DNA from: DATJGF01 sp035495315
GTDB taxonomy: Bacteria; Verrucomicrobiota; Verrucomicrobiia; Limisphaerales; UBA8199
Direction: 5' to 3'
Length of the DNA stretch: 64,000 nucleotides
Assembly: GCA_035495315.1 (NCBI GenBank)
Contig: DATJGF010000170.1
Span: 3,557 to 67,556, forward strand
Shown: in pieces, positions 24,581 to 33,267 of the stretch
Position numbering within the stretch: the first letter of the stretch is position 1
Layout: each line of letters opens with the position of its first letter
The notes under the pieces: model-generated
The model's input: only the letters and a program-made list of their open reading frames with translations
What the model was told of the DNA's origin: nothing
Databases searched by the model: none
Translations under genes and position numbers: made by a program

Positions 24581-27500
24581 ATGAGTAATAAACTGCTCGA
24601 AAAGTTCCCCCTTAGATCAATGCTTACCGGTGTGACAGGGGTTTCATTAATCGCTTGCTCGGCTCTAGCGCAAGATACCAACGCGCCGACAGTGATGAAG
24701 CCAACTGTGGTAACCGGCTCGTACATCCCAACGGCTGAGACGGTCGGACCTTCACCCGTCCAAACTCTTTCGACCGAGGCGATAAGCGAAGCTGGCGCTT
24801 CGGATCCATTGCTCACGTTGAAAAAGCTGGTGCCGGGCTTCACGGGCAGCGGCAACTACCTCGGCAACGTTAATAACAACGTGAATATCGGCGCCGGGTT
24901 CCAGGCTTTCACAGGCCAATCCTACGCCCAGATTCGTAACTTGCCTACGCTAGTGCTTATTGATGGTCAGCGGGTTGTGACCAGCGCACTCAGCGGTGCT
25001 CAGGCAGTGGACTTGAACTCCATCCCTTTGTCGATGATCGAGCGCATCGAGGTCCTCAAAGATGGCGCTTCGGCAATCTACGGATCCGATGCGATCGGCG
25101 GTGTCATCAATATCATCACCAAGAAGAACTACAATGGGTTCGAGGTTGGCGGCCGGTTTGGCTTTCCAACCAAGAGTGGCCAGGATGACGACGCGATGCA
25201 ATACAAGGCCTACATCGTTGGCGGCGCTTCCACGGAAAAGAGCCGCTTCACGTTTGGGGCAGAGATTTATCATCAGAATCCGCTGCTGGTCAAAGACCGA
25301 CCCGACACTGGCTCTCTCGGTCCAGCCGAGTTGCAGGCCCATGGTATTATTCCGGCAGTCGCCTATCTGAGCCCTAGCTTCCCGGGGAAGGTGCAGGATG
25401 GAGGTGGTGCGTGGATCCTGGCTGGCTCTCCCTTTGCCCAAGGCCGGCCTGGTTATAATCCAGGGCTGGTTACACCGCCAAAATTCGGGACGAACTCATT
25501 TAGTTCCGTTGCAGCCTATAACGCTTTTGCGCTCGCCAACGGGTATGTCGATCCTACTGGCAATGGCCAGGGACCGTACCTGCCCTTTGATACGACGACT
25601 TTGCTGAACACAACTGACTTCGGGACCACCTCGATCCTTGAACAGGATCGCCGACAGTTCTGGGCAAATTTCGAGCATGAGCTCTTCCCCGAGACCTTGA
25701 CTCTCTATTCGCGTTTCTTTTACGCGGATAACACGGCCTCAGGCCAATTGGCGCCTTCGCCGGTCCCCTTTCTCTACAATCCTGCGGCGGGATACCTGAT
25801 AGGTGTTCCGGCGAATAACCCTTACAACCCGTTCGGAATTGATCTGGGCAGCGGCGGCGCGACTACGCCTCGTGTCCGATCTCGTTTCGTGGATTCCGGG
25901 AACCGCACCTTTGACACTTTCCAGGACACCTATCAATGGGTCGGCGGGCTTAAGGGGAAGATTACTCCTGACTACGGCTATGATGCTTCCTTCGACTATA
26001 GCAAGAGCCGTGAGGAACAGCAAACCCGCAACGCCATCAACGGCGCAGCCTTAAACCAGGCACTGATTCCCATTGGAGCCGTCGATGCCCAAGGGCGTCC
26101 ACTCAGCACCCTGGTCGATGCCAATGGCAACAACCTCCCGGTTTACAACATTTTTGCGGGTGGTCTGGCTCCTGGCGTGAGCGGTAACGCCCCGGAGACC
26201 ATCCAAGCGCTCCAATCGACACTCTTTACTTGGGGTGAATCTGAGCTCTGGGATGCCCACGGTGTCATTAACGGTACCCCGTTTGATCTGCCCGCGGGCA
26301 AACTCTCGTTTGCAGCCGGCGGTCAGTTCATCCACGAGGATATTCAACTGGCGGTGGACGGTCTAACACAGGCAGGGTTAGGCGTAGGCTTGAATCCACA
26401 AGCAGCCTTCCATGGAGGTAAGCGCGAAACCGCTGCTGGATTTATTGAAGTGAATATACCCGTGTTCGGTAAAGACCAGAACATCCCCGGCTTCTATGAC
26501 TTAGAAATCAACGCAGCCGGCCGCTATCAATCGTTCGACCCCGGCGGGGACGCAGTCGTGCCGAAGGTCGCGGTGCGTTGGCAACCGCTGGACGAACAGT
26601 TCACCATCCGCGGCAGCTACAACAAAGGCTTCATTGCTCCTTCGATTTGGAACCTCTTTGGTCCTGATTTTGTCAGTAACCCAGCGATTAGCACTCCAGG
26701 CGGTACACCCGGCCAGGTCACCACAATTACCCGCGCCAATCCCAATCTGGAGCCGCAGGACTCCGAGCAGTTCGGTGTAGGTGCGGTAATCTCCCCTAAA
26801 ATCGTCAAGAACCTGACAGTCTCGGCTGACTTCTATAATGTGACCCTGACGAAGGTTCCGGTAGCTGACGCGCAAGGGACGGCCAATAGCCTGAACGCGT
26901 TGGGTTCGGCTTCGCCCTTTGCACCGGGTTTCTTTTTCGCGGACGGCACTCAGCTCGCCAGCACCGCTCCGAATCAAGTTACGCCTGATAATTGGGGCAG
27001 CGCGATTATCCCGTGGTCGGGAGCCGGCCGCCAGCGTGTTCAGGGCATCGATTTTGCCGGCGATTATATCCTGCCGGTTGACCCATCCATTGGCAAAATC
27101 TCCCTGGACGCCGTGGCTAACCTGACTATCACGCATCAGCTGTCCACCGGACAGGGGCGTCCCTACTTTGACTACACCGGCACCTTCACCGCTATCCAAG
27201 GATTGATTCCTGACTACACCATCACTGCCTCGCTCACATATCAATATGAGGGATTGACCTTCGTCGCCAGCGCGCATTATATCCCTGAGTGCTCCGACCC
27301 AGGCAACCTCTTTCCGGAATATGGCGGGACCGAGCACGGCCTGACCGTCAACGGGCTGGCCTACAAGATCGATTCTTATTTCACGATCGACCTGCAGCTG
27401 AGTTATGAATTCGGCAAAGGCAAGGTCGAAGGCCGCAAATGGTATGATGGCTCCAAGTTCACATTCGGCGTCCTCAATGTCAGCGACGAAAAACCGCCTC

Positions 27501-27592
27501 TAATCCCGAGCGCAATCGAGGACAATACCGACAAGAATAATTATGACGTCCTCGGCCGCTTCCTCTATTTCGAAGTATCGAAGAAATTCTAA
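24581..27592 (+). CDS. TonB-dependent outer-membrane receptor
   Basis: Starting at ATG 24581 (a TTG at 24563 adds six residues) the product has 1003 residues with a signal peptide ending SALAQ. The TonB-box region VVTGSYIP is followed by the plug domain (SPVQTLSTEAIS, LKKLVPGF, QIRNLPTLVLIDGQRVV, IPLSMIERIEVLKDGASAIYG, IGGVINIITKK). The C-terminal barrel contains the conserved block NLEPQDSEQFGVGAVISP and ends VSKKF, with the terminal Phe typical of outer-membrane barrels. It is a receptor without the SusC N-terminal extension. Substrate is unknown. It is divergent from the tonB operon and is followed by a clear terminator at 27611-27641. Confidence 0.93.
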   Translation: MSNKLLEKFPLRSMLTGVTGVSLIACSALAQDTNAPTVMKPTVVTGSYIPTAETVGPSPVQTLSTEAISEAGASDPLLTLKKLVPGFTGSGNYLGNVNNNVNIGAGFQAFTGQSYAQIRNLPTLVLIDGQRVVTSALSGAQAVDLNSIPLSMIERIEVLKDGASAIYGSDAIGGVINIITKKNYNGFEVGGRFGFPTKSGQDDDAMQYKAYIVGGASTEKSRFTFGAEIYHQNPLLVKDRPDTGSLGPAELQAHGIIPAVAYLSPSFPGKVQDGGGAWILAGSPFAQGRPGYNPGLVTPPKFGTNSFSSVAAYNAFALANGYVDPTGNGQGPYLPFDTTTLLNTTDFGTTSILEQDRRQFWANFEHELFPETLTLYSRFFYADNTASGQLAPSPVPFLYNPAAGYLIGVPANNPYNPFGIDLGSGGATTPRVRSRFVDSGNRTFDTFQDTYQWVGGLKGKITPDYGYDASFDYSKSREEQQTRNAINGAALNQALIPIGAVDAQGRPLSTLVDANGNNLPVYNIFAGGLAPGVSGNAPETIQALQSTLFTWGESELWDAHGVINGTPFDLPAGKLSFAAGGQFIHEDIQLAVDGLTQAGLGVGLNPQAAFHGGKRETAAGFIEVNIPVFGKDQNIPGFYDLEINAAGRYQSFDPGGDAVVPKVAVRWQPLDEQFTIRGSYNKGFIAPSIWNLFGPDFVSNPAISTPGGTPGQVTTITRANPNLEPQDSEQFGVGAVISPKIVKNLTVSADFYNVTLTKVPVADAQGTANSLNALGSASPFAPGFFFADGTQLASTAPNQVTPDNWGSAIIPWSGAGRQRVQGIDFAGDYILPVDPSIGKISLDAVANLTITHQLSTGQGRPYFDYTGTFTAIQGLIPDYTITASLTYQYEGLTFVASAHYIPECSDPGNLFPEYGGTEHGLTVNGLAYKIDSYFTIDLQLSYEFGKGKVEGRKWYDGSKFTFGVLNVSDEKPPLIPSAIEDNTDKNNYDVLGRFLYFEVSKKF

Positions 27593-27610
27593 GCGGACAA
27601 AGGTTTAACC

Positions 27611-27641
27611 AAAGGCCGGCGCGTTGAGCGTCGGCCTTTTT
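27611..27641 (+). terminator. Rho-independent terminator of the receptor gene
   Basis: The stem AAAGGCCGGCGC / GCGTCGGCCTTTT with loop GTTGA and one mismatch is followed by T residues, 19 bases after the receptor stop. This is the clearest intrinsic terminator in the window. Confidence 0.85.
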
Positions 27642-27697
27642 GCTTGAAAAAGAACTTCAAGGCTGTAATCTAATAAAACACATAAGTTGGGCATATT

Positions 27698-28009
27698 ATG
27701 AAAACATCCTCGTTTCTAGTTGCCCTGGCAGTCCTCGCTGCCACCGCAATCAGCCTCCAGGCTTCAGACAAAACCACCGACTCCAAAAAATCAAAGGCCA
27801 CGGTCAAAAAGAAGACGGACTCGTATCCCGGGCCTTATAAAGAAAAAGGCGTGGTGCTGACCGGTTCCTATATCAAACGGGACGTCAAGCGCCAGGGCAC
27901 AGTGACTGACGGCCCGAATCCGGTATACGTGCTCGATAGTAAAGCGATCGAACTAACCGGCGCTGCGGACCTAAGCCAGGTTCTGGTGCGTAGCGGTTTT
28001 CGGCGATAA
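27698..28009 (+). CDS. Small secreted protein resembling the start of a TonB-dependent receptor
   Basis: A 103-residue protein with a signal peptide (MKTSSFLVALAVLAATAISLQA), a Lys/Ser-rich linker, then GVVLTGSYIKRDVKR, NPVYVLDSKAIELTG and ADLSQVLVRSG. This matches in order the TonB-box and first plug strand-helix of the receptor just upstream (VVTGSYIP..., SPVQTLSTEAIS). The protein stops there, with no plug remainder or barrel. It may be a stand-alone conserved small protein that contacts TonB, or a truncated receptor gene. The downstream 240 bases show no receptor-like continuation, and the signal peptide and reading frame are intact, which favours a functional short gene. Overlapping hairpins at its stop could act in termination. 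Confidence 0.65.
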   Translation: MKTSSFLVALAVLAATAISLQASDKTTDSKKSKATVKKKTDSYPGPYKEKGVVLTGSYIKRDVKRQGTVTDGPNPVYVLDSKAIELTGAADLSQVLVRSGFRR

Positions 28010-28036
28010 ACGGACTGGTTTCGCCGAAAGGCGAAA
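27998..28036 (+). other. Two mutually exclusive hairpins at the gene end
   Basis: TTTCGGCGA (27998-28006) pairs with TCGCCGAAA (28021-28029), while TTTCGCC (28019-28025) pairs with GGCGAAA (28030-28036) around a GAAA tetraloop. The two structures share bases and cannot coexist. The first spans the stop codon of the small receptor-like gene. No T tract follows, so the role is unclear. Confidence 0.5.
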
Positions 28037-28247
28037 ATCTCCCTGCCAAGGGACCGTCGTTAACGGCAATGTAACGACCGACATGCGAGGTTCGCAGAGA
28101 GTCTGAATGCTTATCTCCTCTGCGGGTTTCGCGTCTGTGCGGTTTCGGGCCCGACTCATCTCTTCTCGAATAATGGCGCGGTGGCAGCGTCATTTCGCTT
28201 GTTTCTCGGGAACAAACTTGTCACAAGAAATGAGCCGATAAGGCTCC

Positions 28248-29111
28248 ATGAAAATCATTACCGACGAGCATTGCACCGGCTATTCCTACCCAGGTCATCC
28301 CGAACGACCCGAGCGCATTGCGCGCACGCTCGCGAAGCTGAAGAAACAAACTGAGCTGCCAATAACCTGGGCCAAACCTCTGCCCGTTGAAGATAATATC
28401 TTAATGCGCGCTCACACCCCCGAACACCTGGCACGCCTAAAAGAATCCAGGGACTTTGATACGGATACGCCGTACTTTCCGGACATTTCCAGCTACGCCC
28501 GCGCTTCGGTCGGTGCCGCGCTGGCTGCGTTGAAGGCGACACGAGCGGGCGAGACTGTCTTTAGCCTGATGCGCCCGCCGGGTCATCATGCGACCCGTTC
28601 CAAAGCGATGGGGTTCTGTTATCTCAGCAACATTGCGATTTCGGTCTTGGAAGCGCTGGCTACCGGCGCCAAGAGCGTTGCCGTTTACGATTTCGATGTC
28701 CACCACGGCAACGGCACTGAAGCAATTCTCTTGAACAAACCCGGCGCCAGCTTCTTCTCGATTCATCAATTCCCTTGCTACCCCGGAACCGGCACCCGGA
28801 ACGTGGGTAACAATTGCTTCAATTACCCTGTCCCGCCGCAGACGCCACGCAGCGAATATCGGCACACACTGACTCACGCCCTCGAACACCTGCAGACGCT
28901 CAAGCCCGAGCTTATTGCGGTATCGGCCGGCTTTGATTGTTATGCACGCGATCCCCTCGCGCAGGAAACTCTCGAAGCGGAGGATTTTTACTGGCTCGGT
29001 CAGCAGTTGCGGCGACTGGGCATTCCCATGTTCAGCCTTTTGGAGGGCGGCTACAGCGATGATTTACCAGACCTGATTCTCGCCTATTTAAAAGGGGTGG
29101 AAGGAAAGTAA
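28248..29111 (+). CDS. Histone-deacetylase family (class II-like) amidohydrolase
   Basis: A 287-residue arginase/deacetylase-fold enzyme. The proton-relay pair is His113-His114 in RPPGHHAT; zinc ligands are Asp150 and His152 in DFDVHHGNG and Asp230 in SAGFDCYARDP; the tyrosine or turn motif is LLEGGY (residues 265-269). The early HPERPERI motif is typical of bacterial class II HDAC-like proteins, which remove acyl groups from polyamines or other small amines. The start has an AAGG about five bases before ATG. It is convergent with cysA and no polyamine genes are adjacent, so the substrate is open. Confidence 0.92.
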   Translation: MKIITDEHCTGYSYPGHPERPERIARTLAKLKKQTELPITWAKPLPVEDNILMRAHTPEHLARLKESRDFDTDTPYFPDISSYARASVGAALAALKATRAGETVFSLMRPPGHHATRSKAMGFCYLSNIAISVLEALATGAKSVAVYDFDVHHGNGTEAILLNKPGASFFSIHQFPCYPGTGTRNVGNNCFNYPVPPQTPRSEYRHTLTHALEHLQTLKPELIAVSAGFDCYARDPLAQETLEAEDFYWLGQQLRRLGIPMFSLLEGGYSDDLPDLILAYLKGVEGK

Positions 29112-29116
29112 GCGAA

Positions 29117-29241
29117 AATCCGAAGTCCGAAATTCGAGGCCCGAAAGAACGCCGAAGCCCCCAAATCCGAAAGCTTTTTGCATTAGTTCCGATTCGGTCT
29201 TCCGATTCTTTTCTGCCCTTCGACCTTCGGCCTTCGGATCT
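29117..29241. repeat. Heptad-period inverted repeat abutting the cysA stop
   Basis: The left arm (29117-29150) is a run of 7-base words related to TCCGAAG (ATCCGAAGTCCGAAATTCGA); the right arm (29211-29241) is a degenerate reverse complement (CCTTCGGCCTTCGGATC). The arms pair over about 33 bases with several mismatches. The middle holds more of the same word in both orientations. The right arm ends one base from the cysA stop codon, between convergent genes, so it could serve both as an mRNA 3'-end structure. There is no T tract. Confidence 0.8.
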
Positions 29242-30345
29242 CTATATATTCTCCCCTACGACCGGTGGGGGCTGGTAGCTCAACTCCGTCTCCGCAGCCA
29301 GCGTCTTTTGATCCTTCGCCAACACGCGATATTGGCGAATTTGAAATGAGACTTCCTTCCCGTCCTCCAGCGCATGATGTGCGTACTCCTCCTTGCTCAT
29401 TCGCGCCCGGATGACCAACCCGCTCGCCAGTTCAAGTTCGACGCGCAGCATCACGCCCAAAAAGAAGGTCCGGCGCAGTACCGCCCGGTAGCGGTACTGA
29501 GTGAGATCAGCCGAGATTTGTACCGCATACGGACGAAAACCGATGCGCAACTTCTGTCCGGTCTCGAGGCCGTGCGAAGGGAATTCCAATTCGCCGAGCC
29601 TGGCAACGCCGTTGCTGACTTCCGGCTCGATCACGTTCATGACGCCAATGAAGCGGGCGACGAACTCGTTCGCCGGCTGTTCATAAACCTCACGGGGAGC
29701 GCCAACCTGTTCGAGCACGCCACGCGAAAAGATCACAATCCGGTTGGCGACTTCCATTGCCTCTTCCTGATCGTGAGTGACAAAGATTGTCGTCACATTG
29801 AGATCATGGTGCAAGGTCACCAGCCATTCGCGAAGTTCCTGCCGGATCTTCGCATCCACCGCGCCGAACGGCTCGTCCAACAGCAGCACGCTGGGTTTCG
29901 GAGCCAGCGCTCGGGCAATAGCGACGCGTTGCCGCTGTCCGCCGGAGAGTTGGTGCGGATAACGTTTTTCCAAACCGGCCAGTCCAAATAGCTCGAGCAG
30001 CTCGGCAATTCGGACTTGGATATCCGCTCGCTTCCATTTTTTGATTTTCAGGCCGAAGGCGATGTTTTTGAACACATTCATATTCTTGAACAACGCGTAA
30101 TTTTGGAAAACAAACCCGATATTGCGCTGCTGCACCGAGAGATCATTGACGCGCTGCCCCCGAATTAGAACATCCCCTGAGCTCGGCATTTCGAGACCCG
30201 CGATCATTCGAAGTACGGTTGTTTTGCCGCCACCACTCGGCCCGAGCAACGCCATCAGCTCCCCCTCTTTTACTGAAAACGAAACATTGGCGACGGCAGC
30301 GACTTCGCCGAAGGCTTTGGTGACGTTTCTCAGTTCGATGCTCAC
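29242..30345 (-). CDS. cysA: Sulfate/thiosulfate ABC transporter ATPase CysA
   Basis: A 367-residue ABC ATPase. Walker A is GPSGGGKTT (Lys41), the Q-loop is in FVFQNYALF, the signature is LSGGQ (133-137), Walker B is LLLDEP (154-159), and the H-loop is FVTHDQEEAM. The C-terminal TOBE-like regulatory domain ends the protein. GTG is the start codon, overlapping the cysW stop (GTGA). With CysT, CysW and Sbp it drives sulfate uptake for cysteine synthesis. The VFKNIAFGLK block and neighbours identify it as CysA rather than a maltose-type ATPase. Confidence 0.93.
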   Translation of the reverse strand: MSIELRNVTKAFGEVAAVANVSFSVKEGELMALLGPSGGGKTTVLRMIAGLEMPSSGDVLIRGQRVNDLSVQQRNIGFVFQNYALFKNMNVFKNIAFGLKIKKWKRADIQVRIAELLELFGLAGLEKRYPHQLSGGQRQRVAIARALAPKPSVLLLDEPFGAVDAKIRQELREWLVTLHHDLNVTTIFVTHDQEEAMEVANRIVIFSRGVLEQVGAPREVYEQPANEFVARFIGVMNVIEPEVSNGVARLGELEFPSHGLETGQKLRIGFRPYAVQISADLTQYRYRAVLRRTFFLGVMLRVELELASGLVIRARMSKEEYAHHALEDGKEVSFQIRQYRVLAKDQKTLAAETELSYQPPPVVGENI

Positions 30346-31241
30346 GGATTATTGATCTGCGCTCGTTGGGCCTTCGCAAATTCGCGCGCTTGCTTCCACT
30401 CCAAAGCAGTCTTTAGACCCAGAGTGAACAACGCGAGTAAGGCCAGCAGACTCGCCACGGCAAATGCCGCTGGGGCATTATACTCTTCATACAGTTTTTG
30501 CACTCTCAAAGGCATGGTATCGGTCTGACCGGCAATATGCCCGGAGACGACCGAAACGGCGCCAAATTCGCCCATTGCCCGGGCATTGCATAGAATAATT
30601 CCATAGATAAGGCCCCATTTGACCGAGGGGAGTGTCACGTGCCAGAAAGTCTGCCAGCCGTTGGCACCTAAGGTCAGTGCCGCCTGCTCCTGCTCGGTTC
30701 CGGTTGCCTGCATCACCGGGATCAATTCCCGGGCAACGAAAGGGAACGTGACAAACACGGTCGCCAGGACGATGCCCGGGACCGCGAAGATAATCTTAAT
30801 GTCGTGCGCGTCGAGCCATTGCCCAAAAAATCCCTGTAACCCGAACAGCACAACGAACATCAATCCGGCCACAACCGGTGAAACTGAGAAAGGCAAGTCA
30901 ATCAGCGTGATGAGCAACGATTTGCCGCGGAATTCGAATTTCGCAATGGCCCAGGCGGCTGCCAGTCCAAACAGGACGTTCATCGGCACGGTGATTACTG
31001 CGACAAGCAGGGTCAAGCGTATCGCTGCCCAGGAATCCGGTTCGCTCAAGGCGCCTAAATAGTAATCCCAGCCTTTCGCCAACGCCTGGGCAAAGACATT
31101 GGCCAATGGCAACAGCAGGAAGACCAGACAGAACGCCAAGGCGACCGCGATCAACAGCCATTTTATTATTGGAGACTCCTCCGTGCCACGCTGCGAGGCC
31201 TTCAGTTCTGCTCGCCCAAGGTTTTGAACGGTAGCGCCCAT
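30342..31241 (-). CDS. cysW: Sulfate ABC transporter permease CysW
   Basis: About 299 residues from ATG 31241 (an upstream start at 31268 would overlap cysT). Six predicted membrane helices and the permease EAA loop EQAALTLGANGWQTFWHVTLP followed by ARAMGEFGAV place it in the sulfate permease family. The segment SGHIAGQTDTMPLRVQKLYEEYN is characteristic of CysW. It forms a heterodimer with CysT. It overlaps cysA and is separated from cysT by only a few bases. Confidence 0.93.
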   Translation of the reverse strand: MGATVQNLGRAELKASQRGTEESPIIKWLLIAVALAFCLVFLLLPLANVFAQALAKGWDYYLGALSEPDSWAAIRLTLLVAVITVPMNVLFGLAAAWAIAKFEFRGKSLLITLIDLPFSVSPVVAGLMFVVLFGLQGFFGQWLDAHDIKIIFAVPGIVLATVFVTFPFVARELIPVMQATGTEQEQAALTLGANGWQTFWHVTLPSVKWGLIYGIILCNARAMGEFGAVSVVSGHIAGQTDTMPLRVQKLYEEYNAPAAFAVASLLALLALFTLGLKTALEWKQAREFAKAQRAQINNP

Positions 31242-31243
31242 GA

Positions 31244-32068
31244 TTATGCCTGGAACTTGCTCGCCCATTGTTCGAGCAGGTTAATGGCACCCAACAGCAC
31301 GAACGAGAAAACGAGTAATACCACTGCCAACGCGATCGCTCCGGTATAGTCATATTCTTCCAGGCGTATAACGATCAGATATGGTGCTATCTCTGTTTTG
31401 AAGGGCTGATTTCCCGATATAAATACGATCGAGCCGTACTCGCCAATCGCGCGGGCAAAGGCCAACGCAAACCCCGTGATGACCGGCGGCATTAATGAGG
31501 GAGCAATCACACTCACAAAGGTGCGCAGACGATTTGCGCCGAGAGTCGCCGCGGCCTCTTCCACCTCGCGTTCAAGGTTTTGCAACACGGGTTGCAGCGT
31601 TCTGACAACAAAGGGCATTCCCACAAACGTCAAAGCAATGACGACTCCTAATGGCGTGAAGGCACCTTTAATGCCTAAAGGCACCAGGTACTTTCCGAGC
31701 CAGCCGTTGGCAGCAAATAGATTCGAGAGTGTCAGTCCCGCGACCGCAGTGGGTAACGCAAAGGGAAAATCAACGATCGCATCGATAAACCGGCGGCCGG
31801 GAAATTCGTAGCGAACCAGGACCCAGGCCAAAAGCGTCCCGAACAGGGCATTGGCCACCGCCGCGGCGAATGAAGCGCCCAGGCTTAGCCGATAGGCTGC
31901 CAACGCGCGCTCAGTTGTTGCCAGGCGCCAGAAATCCGCCCAGGACAACTCGCACGCACGGAAGATCAGGCCGGCAAACGGCACCAATACCAGCGCAGTT
32001 AAATAAAGGAGAGTAAATCCCAGCGTCAGGCCGAAGCCGGGCAGCGCGTTGAATTTCTTAGATGCCAT
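31244..32068 (-). CDS. cysT: Sulfate ABC transporter permease CysT (CysU)
   Basis: A 274-residue permease with an N-terminal helix GLTLGFTLLYLTALVLVPF, a DFPFALPTAVAGLTL block and the EAA loop EVEEAAATLGANRLRTF followed by ARAIGEYGSIVFISGN, typical of CysT. It partners CysW. The 165-base gap to sbp contains a heptad inverted repeat, the only sizeable gap within the operon. Confidence 0.93.
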   Translation of the reverse strand: MASKKFNALPGFGLTLGFTLLYLTALVLVPFAGLIFRACELSWADFWRLATTERALAAYRLSLGASFAAAVANALFGTLLAWVLVRYEFPGRRFIDAIVDFPFALPTAVAGLTLSNLFAANGWLGKYLVPLGIKGAFTPLGVVIALTFVGMPFVVRTLQPVLQNLEREVEEAAATLGANRLRTFVSVIAPSLMPPVITGFALAFARAIGEYGSIVFISGNQPFKTEIAPYLIVIRLEEYDYTGAIALAVVLLVFSFVLLGAINLLEQWASKFQA

Positions 32069-32140
32069 GCTGGATCAGCAGCTCGCAAGTCGATGTCGTT
32101 CAAGAATATTGGAGCGTTCGCCGCAAATCAAATCAGGAGT

Positions 32141-32230
32141 GGTCAGTTGTCCGTTGCCCGTTGTCAGTTGGCAGCCGTTGTTCCAAAATTCTAACCTGAC
32201 TACTGACCACTGACTACTGACAACGGACAA
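32141..32230. repeat. Heptad-period inverted repeat between sbp and cysT
   Basis: The left arm (32141-32174) reads GGTCAGTTGTCCGTTGCCCG and on; the right arm (32196-32230) is built from 7-base words CTGACTA, CTGACCA, CTGACTA, CTGACAA, CGGACAA. TTGTCCGTTG and CAACGGACAA pair exactly. The right arm ends three bases from the sbp stop codon, inside the sulfate operon, where a stable 3' structure would favour the sbp transcript over the permease genes. Confidence 0.85.
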
Positions 32231-32233
32231 TCC

Positions 32234-33241
32234 TTACCTGTTTCCTTGCTGGATTTGATCGAAGATTCCGCCCTCGCTGAAATGGGTCTTCTGCGCTTTC
32301 TGCCATCCGCCAAACACCTCGTCGATGGTGAACAGATTCACTTTGGGAAATGTCGAGCTGTATTTCTGGGCGACGTTTTCCAGACGCGGGCGGTAGAAAT
32401 GTTTCGCGGCGATCTCCTGACCCTCCGGCGTATACAAATAGCGCAAATAAGCCTCAGCCACTTCGCGGGTTCCATGACGACGCACCACCCGATCGACCCA
32501 GGTCACCGGCGGCTCGGCCAAAATGGACAGCGAGGGGATCACCAATTCAAAAGATTGCGGCCCGGATTCCTGAAGCGAAAGCAACGCTTCATTTTCCCAC
32601 GCAATCAACACGTCGCCGATCCCGCGTTGCACGAACGTCGTCGTCGCTCCCCGTGCTCCGGTATCAAGCACCGGCACATTCTTGAACAGACGTGCAACAA
32701 AATCCCGCGCCTTGCTTTCATCATTACCAAACTTTTTCAGCGCATAGCCCCAGGCCGCGAGGTAATTCCAACGCGCGCCCCCCGAGGTTTTCGGATTGGG
32801 CGTTATTACGGCTACTTTGGAATCGACGAGGTCGTTCCAATCTTTGACTCCTTTGGGATTGCCTTTGCGCACGAGGAAAACAATGGTCGAAGTGTACGGT
32901 GCACTGTGGTTCGGCAAGCGCGTTTGCCAGTCCGCGGGGAGTAACTTTCCTTTTTCGGCAATGGCGTTAATGTCGTAGGCCAGCGCGAGAGTCACCACGT
33001 CGGCTTCGAGGCCGTCGATGACGGCGCGGGCCTGTTTGCCGGAGCCCCCATGTGATTGCTGGATCGTTAGTTGGTTGCCAGTCTGCGCCTGCCAATGTTT
33101 TGCAAACGCAGCGTTGAAGTCCTGATACAGCTCCCGTGTCGGATCATACGACGCGTTCAGCAGCTTAAGCTCCTTGGCCTCTGCGAGGCCGACACCGAAG
33201 GCGAGTAGAATGAAAACGACCGTTCGAATTCGTTTAATCAT
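32234..33241 (-). CDS. sbp: Periplasmic sulfate-binding protein
   Basis: From ATG 33241 the product has 335 residues and a signal peptide ending GLAEA. I chose this start because an AGAAGGA ribosome site lies about ten bases upstream; the longer frame from 33271 would overlap the porin gene. Motifs of the Sbp/CysP family are present: LLNASYDPTRELY, QSHGGSGKQARAVIDGL, PNPKTSGGARWNYLAAW and IAWENEA. It captures sulfate or thiosulfate for CysTWA. It follows a porin gene by 26 bases and precedes an inverted repeat. Confidence 0.93.
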   Translation of the reverse strand: MIKRIRTVVFILLAFGVGLAEAKELKLLNASYDPTRELYQDFNAAFAKHWQAQTGNQLTIQQSHGGSGKQARAVIDGLEADVVTLALAYDINAIAEKGKLLPADWQTRLPNHSAPYTSTIVFLVRKGNPKGVKDWNDLVDSKVAVITPNPKTSGGARWNYLAAWGYALKKFGNDESKARDFVARLFKNVPVLDTGARGATTTFVQRGIGDVLIAWENEALLSLQESGPQSFELVIPSLSILAEPPVTWVDRVVRRHGTREVAEAYLRYLYTPEGQEIAAKHFYRPRLENVAQKYSSTFPKVNLFTIDEVFGGWQKAQKTHFSEGGIFDQIQQGNR

Positions 33242-33267
33242 AAAATATTGATCCTTCTTCCTCGACG

